Shown piece by piece: positions 42,884 to 51,624 of a stretch of DNA of 55,018 nt. The translations under genes were made by a program, and so were the position numbers. Source of the stretch: CAZGCA01 sp964524145 (GTDB lineage: Bacteria; Hydrogenedentota; CAZGCA01); contig CAZGCA010000036.1 of assembly GCA_964524145.1 (NCBI GenBank), positions 1 through 55,018 on the forward strand. Direction: 5' to 3'. Position 1 is the stretch's first letter. Every line of letters starts with the position of its first letter. Below the pieces are notes generated by a model. It was not told where the DNA came from. It saw only the letters and a list, made by a program, of their open reading frames with translations, and did not search any database.

Positions 42884-44073
42884 AACCCGTCGAGGCTCCA
42901 GACGTGGGCGATGTGTTTCGGGAACAGGACGTCCAGCTCGGGGACTGCTCGGGCAGGGACCCGCGCTCTGCCTGTCTGGCGGAGTTCCTGGAACGAGTCG
43001 CGTCCCATGATGGCCCGAATCAGCATGTTCTGGTCGATGCGGACGGTCACGCTGCCTCGCGTTCGTTCCGCCAGGCACACTGAGGCCGTCCCGATGTCCG
43101 TGCGAAACTCTATCCGGCCGAACGTGAATCTCTGACCGCTCGATACCGCCCGGCGTCGTAATTCCGGCTCGATCTTGCGCAACAACGACGCCACGTCCAT
43201 GATCCGCATCATACCGCCGCCCGCACGTGTGTAGCGTGATTCGAACAGGACACCGTAATCGCGGCTGTACGTTGCGAAATGGTGGTCGGTGGGCATCTCG
43301 AACCGGATGCGTTCGGCATGGTTGGCTTTCGCCCGCTGCCCAAGCCACGCGAGCACCGTCTCGTAGACTTCAACGCGTGGCGTGAGGACCAGTTCCCGAA
43401 CAGAGTAGACGCTCTTGGCCGGGCCGGCGATGAAATAGCCGAGCATCCGTTTGCGGGGACCTTCGACGACCCGGGCCTTCGCGAACGATTGCCGGTACCA
43501 CGGCCAGTACGCGCGCTTTCTGACACACGTCCCGGTTCTGTCCGCGTTGTTCCTGTTGAAACACCTGATGGCTGCCTCGGCGTCGCGAGGGGCAAACCTG
43601 CGGACCGAGCAGTACTGTTTCGCCCGGCACGCATCTTTCGTGTTGACCACGACACCTTGCCCGCTCATGGCAGGCGCGTACCCGAACCGGTGGTAGAAGT
43701 CGGATATGCCGAAAAGCAGCGAGACGTCGCAGCCGCACGACCCGATATAGTCGACAGCGTCGCCCACAAGCTCCGCGCCGTATCCCTCCATCCGGTACTT
43801 CTCCAGCGTGGACACCCACGACAGGCCGCCCATGCTCACCGCTGCACGGCCGACCCGAAGATCGTACCGCGCAACCCGCAACCCGCCGACAAGCGTGCCG
43901 TCGCGATAGGCGAGTCGAGTGTCTTCGGGCGTCGCGTTGGGGAAATCATGATAGTATTTCACGAACCTGTGTGCACCGGCCTCAGGGTCGTGACCGTGGT
44001 GTATCGGCCCGATAGCCTTCGCCGCCTCGATGAGTTCGCGCCGGTTCGCAGGAGGTCGTATCTCTAAGGCCAC
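42880..44073 (-). CDS. Eis-like GNAT N-acetyltransferase
   Basis: 397 residues in the layout of Eis-type enzymes: an N-terminal GNAT domain (GGLRVARYDLRVGRAAVSMGGLSWVSTLEKYRMEGYGAELV, acetyl-CoA loop replaced by a RMEGYG variant of R/QxxGxG), a second GNAT-like domain (VRELVLTPRVEVYETVLAWLGQRA) and a C-terminal SCP2-like domain (DRTRGSVTVRIDQNMLIRAIMGRDS). Family members acetylate amines of antibiotics or proteins; the substrate here is unknown. GTG start behind AAAGGTGA. It is the last gene of the comEA-dgt-GNAT unit. Confidence 0.82.
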   Translation of the reverse strand: MALEIRPPANRRELIEAAKAIGPIHHGHDPEAGAHRFVKYYHDFPNATPEDTRLAYRDGTLVGGLRVARYDLRVGRAAVSMGGLSWVSTLEKYRMEGYGAELVGDAVDYIGSCGCDVSLLFGISDFYHRFGYAPAMSGQGVVVNTKDACRAKQYCSVRRFAPRDAEAAIRCFNRNNADRTGTCVRKRAYWPWYRQSFAKARVVEGPRKRMLGYFIAGPAKSVYSVRELVLTPRVEVYETVLAWLGQRAKANHAERIRFEMPTDHHFATYSRDYGVLFESRYTRAGGGMMRIMDVASLLRKIEPELRRRAVSSGQRFTFGRIEFRTDIGTASVCLAERTRGSVTVRIDQNMLIRAIMGRDSFQELRQTGRARVPARAVPELDVLFPKHIAHVWSLDGF

Positions 44074-44089
44074 GGAATCACCTTTCCAG

Positions 44090-45109
44090 CTAAAGCCGCC
44101 ACGGCTCCGGCAGAAACCGCTGCTCGTAGAACGCGACCGCGTATCTGTCGGTCATGCCGGCCACGAAATCCACCACATGCCGCTCCTTCGGTTCGTCCGC
44201 GAGCGCTTCGGGTATCGGGAAATCGGGCCGCTCGATCAGGTGATGATAGATGTCTTCGAGCAGGTGTCTCGCTTTGTCTACCTCCGCCTGGACGTCGCGC
44301 CGTGGGTATACCTTCGCATACAGAAAGTCTCGCAACTCGTCGGTAGCAGTCAGAATCTCCTCAGACATACGCATCTGACCCTCGGTCGAGTTCTCGATAA
44401 CGCTCTTCACCATCGCGTCTATCCGCTCGGAATGGTTTCTCCCGACGATCGAGACCGCGGCTTCCGGCAGTTCGTCAAGCGAGATGATACCCGCGCGGCA
44501 GGCGTCGTCGATGTCGTGGTTGATATACGCTATACCGTCCGAGACGCGCACCACCTCGGCCTCGACCGTTGCAGCCGGCCCGTGCTTGCCCGGTTCCAGT
44601 ATGCTGGCTCCCTTCGAATGATGCAGAATCCCGTCGCGCACCTCCATCGTCAGGTTCAGCCCGCGACCGGGCTCGCCCTCGAGCTTGTCCACAACCCGCA
44701 ACCCATGTTCGTTATGAGAGAAACCGGGCTTATACAGCTTGTTGAGCACCGCCTCGCCCGCATGGCCGAACGGCGTGTGGCCGATGTCGTGAGCGAGCGA
44801 AATCGCCTCAACAAGATCCTCGTTCAGCCGCAAACATCGGGCGATCGTTCTCGCAATCTGCGATACCTCGAGCGCATGAGTGAGCCGCGTCCGATAATGG
44901 TCGCCCGTCGGGGACAGGAACACCTGCGTCTTGTGTTTGAGCCGGCGGAACGCCTTCGAGTGGATGATGCGGTCGCGGTCGCGCTGGAACGCTGTCCGGC
45001 AGGAATGTCCGGGCTCAGGCCGCAGGCGGCCGCGGCTCTCGCTCGACAACGCCGCAAACGGCGACAGATCCCGTCGCTCACGTTCTTCGAAAGCCTGGCG
45101 TATGTTCAT
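44090..45109 (-). CDS. dgt: dGTP triphosphohydrolase-like protein (HD domain)
   Basis: 339 residues matching the deoxyguanosinetriphosphate triphosphohydrolase-like family. N-terminal SRGRLRPEPGHSCRTAFQRDRDRIIHSKAFRRLKHKTQVF, then the HD motif in LTHALEVSQIARTIAR and ISLAHDIGHTPFGHAGE, and the distal metal Asp in INHDIDDACRAG. It hydrolyses dNTPs to the nucleoside and triphosphate, controlling nucleotide pools or resisting phages. The length fits the shorter bacterial type. It overlaps the stop of the ComEA-like gene by four bases (ATGA). Confidence 0.92.
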   Translation of the reverse strand: MNIRQAFEERERRDLSPFAALSSESRGRLRPEPGHSCRTAFQRDRDRIIHSKAFRRLKHKTQVFLSPTGDHYRTRLTHALEVSQIARTIARCLRLNEDLVEAISLAHDIGHTPFGHAGEAVLNKLYKPGFSHNEHGLRVVDKLEGEPGRGLNLTMEVRDGILHHSKGASILEPGKHGPAATVEAEVVRVSDGIAYINHDIDDACRAGIISLDELPEAAVSIVGRNHSERIDAMVKSVIENSTEGQMRMSEEILTATDELRDFLYAKVYPRRDVQAEVDKARHLLEDIYHHLIERPDFPIPEALADEPKERHVVDFVAGMTDRYAVAFYEQRFLPEPWRL

Positions 45110-45915
45110 CGGCCCACGGTCACCTGGTTCCGGATCGCTTCAAGCCGTTTCGGTCCGATACCGTGTACGTTCATCAGTTCCTCGACAGACCTGAACGGGT
45201 GCTCCGTGCGGTACGCGATGATCGCAGCGGCGTATTTCGGTCCGATACCCGACAGCGTTTCGAGCTCCGCAGCGCTCGCTGTGTTTATGTTGATCTTCGC
45301 GGATGCCGACGCCGGCTGAGCAGGCATCTGCGCAGGTGCGTGCGGCGCGGCCGGTACGCCGGGAGTCTGCGCGGGCTGCGGGGCGAAACTTGTGTACTGC
45401 GGCAGGTTGTAAACCACTGCCGGCATCTCGATGCTTACCTTGCCCGTTCTGGGGTCGGTCCGGCTTCGCGGTTTCGACGGAACGGTCAGTTTCGTGCCGT
45501 CAATAACATGTGCAAGCCGGTTGAACATGGTGGTGTCCGCAAACTCCGTGTAGCCGCCGGCATGCCTCGCGGCTTCATCTAACGTCGTACCCTCCGGTAC
45601 GACGTATATGCCAGGCCTCACTACCTCGCCTGCAAGCTCGATACTGACGTCCCTCGCTACCGCCACCGGTGCTGCCGGCTCATCAGCCACTACGGCATCC
45701 GACGTCGTAGTGGTTGCTGATGTCGCCGCCACACTCGGCGAACTCGTTTCTGCAACATCTTCTATCGGTTCGGACTCTTCTTTCACCTCTTCTACCATCT
45801 CGAGCGGTGCGGGACGCGTCGCACGCCAGACCATGACCCCTGCACCTACCACACCGGCTGTCAGGAACAGGACAAGGACCGATTGTTCCTTGCGAGTCAT
45901 CATCTTGTCGAACAT
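45106..45915 (-). CDS. ComEA-like helix-hairpin-helix protein with SLBB domain
   Basis: 269 residues: an N-terminal membrane helix (VLVLFLTAGVVGAGVMVW), a low-complexity acidic linker, an SLBB-type domain (IELAGEVVRPGIYVVPEGTTLDEAARHAGG, 100-160), a Pro/Ala linker and a C-terminal ComEA helix-hairpin-helix pair (ININTASAAELETLSGIGPKYAAAIIAYR; MNVHGIGPKRLEAIR). ComEA binds DNA at the cell surface during uptake. The start ATG 45915 is eight bases after GGAGG; an upstream start in the frame is not supported. Confidence 0.88.
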   Translation of the reverse strand: MFDKMMTRKEQSVLVLFLTAGVVGAGVMVWRATRPAPLEMVEEVKEESEPIEDVAETSSPSVAATSATTTTSDAVVADEPAAPVAVARDVSIELAGEVVRPGIYVVPEGTTLDEAARHAGGYTEFADTTMFNRLAHVIDGTKLTVPSKPRSRTDPRTGKVSIEMPAVVYNLPQYTSFAPQPAQTPGVPAAPHAPAQMPAQPASASAKININTASAAELETLSGIGPKYAAAIIAYRTEHPFRSVEELMNVHGIGPKRLEAIRNQVTVGR

Positions 45916-46148
45916 CCTGCCCACCTCCCCAGGCACACACAACCCGAACGCGGCACATTATCCTACCAGACTCGACAGCAGCAGGGCAAGCGTCACGTGT
46001 TTTCCGATACTATCGGCTGCTTGAAGAAGCTTCGCTTTCGCGACCCGTTGACAGAGGATGGGTCTGTCCGTTACCATCAGTTCTGGGACGGTAGGGTGCA
46101 TTGTGTTGCACGGTCACCAGTGCAGGAACGACGTATTCGGAGGGAACG

Positions 46149-47564
46149 ATGAAGACAAATCTTGACTGGGAGAAGCTTGTGCGAAGAATCGAGCTTCTCA
46201 TGAGGCTGAAATCCTTCCCTGTTGCATTCAAACTCCTCGAAAAGAAGGAGATGCTCTCGGAGATACCCTTTCTGCGCCGGGTAAACCACAAGGTTGTTAT
46301 GTGCCAGCTCATCACGATGGTCCGGACATGCGACTGGACTGTTGGTGCCGACCTGAACGACTTCATGTCACCCATGTGTCCCTCCGTGATAGGGCTTACC
46401 GATATCCCGGCTGTAATGAAGGACGGACCATTCCGGAGCATCGTTTGGGCCAAAACGAGAGAAGATGGCAGGAAGTACGAGAATGCCATCCCGCGCCTAC
46501 CGGTCGGCAAATACGAAGCGGTTGCTATGGCCCCGCTGGTCTACAATCCGTTCGATCCCGACATTGTACTGATATACGCCAATCCGGCGCAGATGATGCT
46601 CCTCATAAACTCGTTGCAGTTCGAGGATTACGAGGTCATGCAGTTCCACTGTGTCGGAGAAACCTCTTGTGCGGACGCCATCGCGAGATGTTACCTCGAC
46701 GGCAAACCGTCGTTGACCATCCCCTGTTACGGCGAACGACGATACGGACACGCACAGGACGATGAGCTCGTTATGGCGATCCCCGCCGACATGATGGACA
46801 AAGCGCTGGACGGCATGGAAGCTCTTTACAGGCGCGGGATCAGGTATCCCGTAAGCTATGCCGGCGCGGAACTCGACGTAACCGAAGCGTTCCCGGCGTC
46901 CTATTCCAGCGCGGCTCAGTTGCATGCGATCCGCGGTCAGGACAACCGGCTCCTTCTGGGGTTGACCGGCGGCATAGCCACCGGCAAGAGCGTTGTTGCC
47001 GAGATGTTCGAGGAACTCGGCGCGCGCATTATAGATTTCGACGTCCTCAGCCGGACGGTGGTCGAACCGGGCAAACAGGCATGGCAAGAGATCGTCGCGT
47101 TCTTCGGCGAGCAGGTGCTGCATGAAGACAAGATGCTGGACCGGAAGAAGCTCTCCGAGATCGTGTTCCAGGACATGGAGAAGAGAAAGAAGCTCGAGAG
47201 CTTCACGCATCCGCGTATCGGCGAGGAGTTCGTCAGGTTAGTCAATGAATATGGCGCGGAAGATCCCGACGTCATTATTCAGGTGGTCGTGCCACTTCTG
47301 CTCGAAACAAATATGCAGTTCATCTTCGATAAGCTCCTCGTGGTGTACAGCCCCGAAGACGTGCAGATAGACCGCCTTGTGAAACGCGACGAAATATCCC
47401 GGGAGGCGGCGGCAAGCATGCTGGCTTCCCAGTGGTCCATCGAGGAGAAGAAGAGCTACGCGGACTTCGTCGTGGACAACTCCGGCCCGCTTGACGACAC
47501 CCGGAGACAGGTCGAGCAGGTCTGGACAGAACTGAAGAAGGTCCAGGAGAAGAAGGCGTCTTGA
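46149..47564 (+). CDS. DUF169 protein fused to dephospho-CoA kinase (CoaE)
   Basis: 471 residues in two parts. Residues about 1-260 are DUF169 (FPVAFKLLEKKEML, CQLITMVRTCDWTVGADL, YNPFDPDIVLIYANPAQMMLLIN, CADAIARCYLDGKPSLTIPCYGERRYGHAQDDELVMAIPADMM), with conserved Cys. Residues about 268-470 are a full CoaE, the last enzyme of CoA synthesis: P-loop GLTGGIATGKS (271-281), DFDVLSRTVV, THPRIGEEF, VVPLLLET, and DFVVDNSG near the end. Both parts are uninterrupted in one frame. ATG 46149 is behind GGAGGGA at four bases. No other coaE lies in the window. Confidence 0.92.
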   Translation: MKTNLDWEKLVRRIELLMRLKSFPVAFKLLEKKEMLSEIPFLRRVNHKVVMCQLITMVRTCDWTVGADLNDFMSPMCPSVIGLTDIPAVMKDGPFRSIVWAKTREDGRKYENAIPRLPVGKYEAVAMAPLVYNPFDPDIVLIYANPAQMMLLINSLQFEDYEVMQFHCVGETSCADAIARCYLDGKPSLTIPCYGERRYGHAQDDELVMAIPADMMDKALDGMEALYRRGIRYPVSYAGAELDVTEAFPASYSSAAQLHAIRGQDNRLLLGLTGGIATGKSVVAEMFEELGARIIDFDVLSRTVVEPGKQAWQEIVAFFGEQVLHEDKMLDRKKLSEIVFQDMEKRKKLESFTHPRIGEEFVRLVNEYGAEDPDVIIQVVVPLLLETNMQFIFDKLLVVYSPEDVQIDRLVKRDEISREAAASMLASQWSIEEKKSYADFVVDNSGPLDDTRRQVEQVWTELKKVQEKKAS

Positions 47565-47612
47565 TATGGTGCGTCATTGTCGAGCGGCTCGCGGGTCTGG
47601 CCCGGTTCGCAG

Positions 47613-48341
47613 TTACCTCTGAGGCGTCGGGACGGTCTGGGTTCCCATACCGGACAACACATCGTCCCAGGTCACGTCTTCGACCTTACGGAATTTCACG
47701 CCGAGCACCTTTACGTATCTGACCTTCTTTGTCGGGTACCATCCCTGTTCTTCCACCGCTACGAGAGAGGGGATATTCTTGCAGGCAACCGTGGTGATCG
47801 CTCTGGGGAAGCCGCGGTCGGCCAATGATCGCATGTGGAACGAGAAACACGCGTTCATATACCCCTTCATCCGCTCCTCCGGAGGGGTGTACGCGCGTTC
47901 TCTGTATACGTACCCTTCCGGAAACGTAACGGACTTCTTCTTGCTGAAAACCCTCCCGCTCGGGTTCGCAAGATACACGGTGCCCGAGTCGGACCATGCC
48001 ACATGGACAACCTTGTCGTCTACTTTCACGATGGCGCATTGTTTTCCGGCGTCCAGCCACGCCTTGATGCTCTCCCCAAGGTGCTTCGGGTGCATAGCGA
48101 TGAGCAAGTCGAACTCGTCGTCGGTTTCAAGGTACTTGCATTCGCACGGGGTAATTGCCGCGAACTGTTCTATTGGTTTGGTGAGGTCAAGTTCGAGGAT
48201 GTAGCCTTCGTGGCGCTCGAAGACGAAATGCACCGCCCTGGCCACAAAGATTCTCCCGACACTCAATACCCCTCGCCTTGACAGAACGTTCAACGCACGT
48301 TTCAACAATCCACGGTGTTCCGGCACTGCGTCTCCCTCCAT
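47613..48341 (-). CDS. Uncharacterised protein with GNAT-like C-terminus
   Basis: 242 residues. I do not recognise a named family. The N-terminus is basic and amphipathic (LLKRALNVLSRRGVLSVGRIFVARAVHFVF). The C-terminal part resembles the last half of a GNAT acetyltransferase: YTPPEERMKGYMNACFSFHMRSLADRGFPRAITTVACKNIPSLVAVEEQGWYPTKKVRYVKVLG, with the ACKNIPSL--EEQGW element matching the usual 'N..S....ekxGF' region. The acetyl-CoA pyrophosphate loop is not obvious. ATG is followed upstream by no clear Shine-Dalgarno; the gene stands alone, convergent with DUF169-CoaE. Confidence 0.65.
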   Translation of the reverse strand: MEGDAVPEHRGLLKRALNVLSRRGVLSVGRIFVARAVHFVFERHEGYILELDLTKPIEQFAAITPCECKYLETDDEFDLLIAMHPKHLGESIKAWLDAGKQCAIVKVDDKVVHVAWSDSGTVYLANPSGRVFSKKKSVTFPEGYVYRERAYTPPEERMKGYMNACFSFHMRSLADRGFPRAITTVACKNIPSLVAVEEQGWYPTKKVRYVKVLGVKFRKVEDVTWDDVLSGMGTQTVPTPQR

Positions 48342-48561
48342 AGTGGGACAGAAATATCCAAACGCGGCGCAGCCAGCACCCCATCACTCTGTCCGGCAGA
48401 AGTAATTGGTAGTCTCTATGTGACTCCGGCCGCCAGATGGGCACGTTTGCCAGCGACCATTGTGACCGTAGTTGCGCGTCGTGTCAACCCTTGCCTCGTC
48501 TCAGGGCCGTGGGAAAAGCCGGAACCCGCCGCAGGAGATCCAGGTCGGTAGAGATGATAGG

Positions 48562-48590
48562 TTGACGGCGGCCGTTACAGCAGCTAGAAT
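48562..48590 (+). promoter_or_regulatory. Sigma70-type promoter of the acyl-CoA dehydrogenase
   Basis: TTGACG (48562-48567), 17 bases, TAGAAT (48585-48590). It lies 68 bases before ATG 48658 and excludes the long frame from 48472. The gap 48342-48657 holds no gene. Confidence 0.65.
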
Positions 48591-48657
48591 AGGGACGAAC
48601 ACGACGGTGGTTCGTAGCATGTGGGAACTCTTGTCCGTGGGAGAAGGAGCTACGCCT

Positions 48658-49833
48658 ATGGCATCGCCGCATTGTACGCCTTACCCCGACTTCCTGAATC
48701 TGGATGCTCTGCTCACAGAAGAGCAACGTCTCGTGCAGAACACCACACGAGACTTTGTCACGTCCGAGCTCGAACCGATCATCGCTGAATGCTATCTCAA
48801 GGACGAGTGTCCGGCACATCTCTACCCGAGGTTTGGTGAACTGGGGCTGCTGGGCGTCAACATGGAAGGCTACGGTCTTCCGGGCATGGACAACATTTGT
48901 TATGGCCTGGTGATGAAGGAATTGGCGCGATGTGATTCGAGTCTGCGCAGCTTCGTCTCAGTGCAGTGCTCGCTTTCCATGCACGCCATATATGCCTTCG
49001 GCAGCGAGGAACAGAAAGAACAGTACCTGCCGAAGATGGGCACGGCCGAGATCATCGGTTGTTTTGCCATGACCGAGTCCAGCCCCGGCTCTGATCCGAA
49101 AGCCATGAAGACGCGAGCCGAGGACAAGGGCGACCATTGGCTGCTGAACGGATCGAAGATGTGGGTCTCGAACGGGAACGTCGCACATATCGCCGTCGTA
49201 TGGGCACAGACGGACCAAGGGATTCGCGGATTTATCGTGCCGACGGACGCCGAAGGCCTCGAGGTCCGGAAGATGGAGCAGAAGCTGTCTCTTCGAGCAT
49301 CTGTCACGTCGGAACTGTATTTCGACAACCTCAAGCTGCCGAAGGCCGCACTGCTGCCCAAGGCCGAGGGGTTGAAACCGGCGCTGATGTGCTTTACCGA
49401 GGCCCGGTACGGGATCCTCTGGGGCGCCGTTGGCGCGGCCGAGGCGTGCTTTGATGAGACGGTGGCGTTTGTTCACGACCGGGTCTCCTTCGGCAAGGAG
49501 CTGCGGGGCCATCAACTGATTCAACGCAAGCTGGCCCTGATGCTGACGCAGATTACGGCGGCGCAGCTTCTCGCATTGCGTATCGGCCAACTAAAAGACG
49601 CCGGCGAAGCGCACCATACCCAGGTCAGCATGGGCAAACAAAACAACGTCAAGATGGCGCTCGAGGTGGCGCGGACATGTCGTGACATGCTTGGCGCGTT
49701 CGGGATCACCGCCGAGTACAAAACCATGCGCCACATGTGCAACCTCGAGTCGGTATACACCTACGAAGGGACCAACGACATCCAGCTCCTCATCGTGGGA
49801 AAGGAGATCACCGGCGTGCGCGCGTTCGGATAG
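48658..49833 (+). CDS. Acyl-CoA dehydrogenase, glutaryl-CoA dehydrogenase type
   Basis: 391 residues, a complete flavin-dependent acyl-CoA dehydrogenase. Family marks: CFAMTESSPGSDP (FAD and substrate contacts), LNGSKMWVSNGNVAHIAVVWA, and the catalytic Glu at position 370 in TYEGTNDIQ, the placing of the glutaryl-CoA/isovaleryl distinction. The N-terminal pattern ICYGLVMKELARCDSSLRSFVSVQCSLSMHAIYAFG is as in glutaryl-CoA dehydrogenases, which oxidise and decarboxylate glutaryl-CoA to crotonyl-CoA. An anaerobe may have the non-decarboxylating form; sequence alone does not decide. ATG is eight bases after AGGAG. Confidence 0.85.
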   Translation: MASPHCTPYPDFLNLDALLTEEQRLVQNTTRDFVTSELEPIIAECYLKDECPAHLYPRFGELGLLGVNMEGYGLPGMDNICYGLVMKELARCDSSLRSFVSVQCSLSMHAIYAFGSEEQKEQYLPKMGTAEIIGCFAMTESSPGSDPKAMKTRAEDKGDHWLLNGSKMWVSNGNVAHIAVVWAQTDQGIRGFIVPTDAEGLEVRKMEQKLSLRASVTSELYFDNLKLPKAALLPKAEGLKPALMCFTEARYGILWGAVGAAEACFDETVAFVHDRVSFGKELRGHQLIQRKLALMLTQITAAQLLALRIGQLKDAGEAHHTQVSMGKQNNVKMALEVARTCRDMLGAFGITAEYKTMRHMCNLESVYTYEGTNDIQLLIVGKEITGVRAFG

Positions 49834-49887
49834 ACGTGGCCGCTGAAAGTGCCGCATCGCGAACGCCTCTGGTGCTCGCCCGGACAT

Positions 49888-49916
49888 TTGATCCTGTCAA
49901 TTCCATGCGGTATGAT
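49888..49916 (+). promoter_or_regulatory. Sigma70-type promoter of the DUF2889-PHP-aminotransferase operon
   Basis: TTGATC (49888-49893), 17 bases, TATGAT (49911-49916), about 96 bases before ATG 50012. Confidence 0.6.
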
Positions 49917-50011
49917 CGCGCGTAATGGAATGGATACGCGAGTTTGCAGGATTCATGTGGTCTGCTATCATCGAACGGCTCGCAGAGTAGGTGCGACAAG
50001 AGAGCGATAGA

Positions 50012-50500
50012 ATGACGCTATCGTTTGCACGGAACAAAGTAGTCGAGGTGGAACCGCTTGCCGACGACGCACTGTCGATTTCGTGGCGGCTCGTCGACAG
50101 TCTGCTGCAAGCGGAGATCGCCATGAAGGTGCGCGTTCCGGACCTCGAGATTGTCGAGGTTGACGCGAGGATCAGCCGGTCGCCTCACGACACGTGCGCC
50201 GCCGCGCCGGAACTTGTCAAGAAGATGGTGGGCGTCCGCGTCGGACCCGGGCTGCGCAAGATAGTCCGCGGTCTTCTGGGAGGCGCTTCCGGGTGCAGCG
50301 AGATCACCGAAGGCGTGCTCGAGTGTTGCAACGCGGTCATCCTCCATTTCACGCTCCCCCAGATCCGCATGGGAGAACAGATGACCGAGGAGCAGCGGCG
50401 GGAGGGGTGGAAAATGATGCTCGAAGCAAACCCGAGACTGGCGGGAAGCTGTGTCGCGTTTGCTCCCGACAGCCCGCTGATGAAGGATCTCGGCACGTGA
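50012..50500 (+). CDS. DUF2889-like protein
   Basis: 162 residues with the DUF2889 core VGPGLRKIVRGLLGGASGCSEITEGVLECCNAVILHF (residues about 78-115); the invariant GC and a Glu five residues on are kept. No signal or membrane segment. DUF2889 proteins have no known function and often occur near fatty-acid and aromatic acyl-CoA genes, which fits the adjacent glutaryl-CoA-dehydrogenase-like gene. The C-terminus (NPRLAGSCVAF) is echoed in the next gene (HPEVQGSCMA), pointing to a tandem duplication. Start ATG 50012 has only a weak ribosome site. Confidence 0.72.
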   Translation: MTLSFARNKVVEVEPLADDALSISWRLVDSLLQAEIAMKVRVPDLEIVEVDARISRSPHDTCAAAPELVKKMVGVRVGPGLRKIVRGLLGGASGCSEITEGVLECCNAVILHFTLPQIRMGEQMTEEQRREGWKMMLEANPRLAGSCVAFAPDSPLMKDLGT

Positions 50501-50513
50501 AGAAGACCGCCAC

Positions 50514-50993
50514 ATGATTACATTGAGCCGAAGCATGCTCGTCGGGGCCGAGTTCCTGGATGAGGCCACAGTGCGGTTACACGGCGTTCTGGACGACCAT
50601 ATCTATGCCATGGAGATCGAGATGGACGTTCGCGTCTCCGACGGCGTCATTCTGTCGATAACGGGCTGGATGAAACGGTACACCAACCAGGTGTGCCCCA
50701 AGGCCGTGGACGTGCTCCAGAACGCGGTCGGCATCTCGGTGCGTGAAGACGGCTGGATGTCACGCGTGTACAAGGAGATTGGCCGCAAAGGGTGCCAGCA
50801 TTTCGCCGAAATCATTATCGAGTGTGGTCGGTGCCTTGACACGGCCCGGATGGCCAACGACCTGACACCGGCAGTCGCGACAAATCCTGGCTTGTCTATC
50901 GCCGAACTCACCTCAGCATGGCTGCAAGAACATCCGGAAGTGCAAGGCTCCTGCATGGCCCGGCCAAAAGAAAAAGACGCCGGTGCGGATTGA
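50514..50993 (+). CDS. DUF2889-like protein, diverged paralogue
   Basis: 159 residues. It shares the plan of the preceding gene: N-terminal beta-rich part (ATVRLHGVLDDHIYAMEIEMDV), the core VGISVREDGWMSRVYKEIGRKGCQHFAEIIIECGRCLDTARMA with GC and Glu in the same positions, and a C-terminal HPEVQGSCMA. It lies 13 bases after the first copy and overlaps the PHP gene by 11 bases. A heterodimer with its neighbour is possible. Confidence 0.7.
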   Translation: MITLSRSMLVGAEFLDEATVRLHGVLDDHIYAMEIEMDVRVSDGVILSITGWMKRYTNQVCPKAVDVLQNAVGISVREDGWMSRVYKEIGRKGCQHFAEIIIECGRCLDTARMANDLTPAVATNPGLSIAELTSAWLQEHPEVQGSCMARPKEKDAGAD

Positions 50994-51612
50994 TTTGCAC
51001 GTTCACACCAAACGACATTCGTCGTGCAGCAATATCGATCCCGCCGATTTGGCTGCCGAGGCACGGCGGATAGGGTTGGACGCCGTCTGTCTCGCCGAAC
51101 ACGATACACTCTGGGACGCCGATGAAGCCAAACAGCTCGCCGGCGACAGCGGGATTGTCTTCTTGAGGGCCAACGAGGTTTCCACCGACCAGGGCCACGT
51201 GCTGGTACTCGGTTACGAAGGCAAGATAGAAGGCGCGGTAGCCGTCCTCGATGAACTACGCGCCGAAGTGGCGAGGGACGGCGGGCTGATCATAGTGTCG
51301 CACCCGTTCCGAGGATTCCTTCTCTTCGGTGTCCCCCAGTTCCAGATGACCGTTGAACAGGCCTGCGAACGAAAGGTATTCCGGCACGTGGACGGCATCG
51401 AGATCCTCAACGGAATGGTCAGAGACGAGGCAAACGATATGGCGCGCCGTGTCGCCGAACGGCTCGACCTCATTGGCGTCGCCGGCAGCGATGCTCACCA
51501 ACTCGACGAACTGGGCCGATGCGTTACCATTCTCGAGCGTGATGTGCGTACCGAACGGGAGCTTATCGAAGAGCTTCGTGCCGGACGATTCACGACAGGA
51601 TCCCTGAGATAA
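50983..51612 (+). CDS. PHP-domain phosphoesterase
   Basis: 209 residues of the PHP superfamily, which hydrolyse phosphate esters with a trinuclear metal site. Metal ligands are seen in DLHVHTKRHSSCS (His-x-His), CLAEHDTL, ANEVST, IIVSHPFRG and AGSDAHQLDELG. Length is that of stand-alone PHP enzymes (histidinol-phosphatase or AMP phosphatase-like). The GTG start lies inside the end of the preceding gene. Substrate unknown; the neighbours do not suggest one. Confidence 0.88.
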   Translation: MRIDLHVHTKRHSSCSNIDPADLAAEARRIGLDAVCLAEHDTLWDADEAKQLAGDSGIVFLRANEVSTDQGHVLVLGYEGKIEGAVAVLDELRAEVARDGGLIIVSHPFRGFLLFGVPQFQMTVEQACERKVFRHVDGIEILNGMVRDEANDMARRVAERLDLIGVAGSDAHQLDELGRCVTILERDVRTERELIEELRAGRFTTGSLR

Positions 51613-51624
51613 GAGGAGTTAGCT

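Noticed and set aside
44030..45319. 429-codon open frame opposite dgt
   Set aside because: Antisense shadow; dgt motifs are intact on the other strand.
48472..48657. Extended N-terminus of the acyl-CoA dehydrogenase
   Set aside because: It would include the promoter at 48562-48590; the ATG at 48658 has a good ribosome site and gives the family's usual length.
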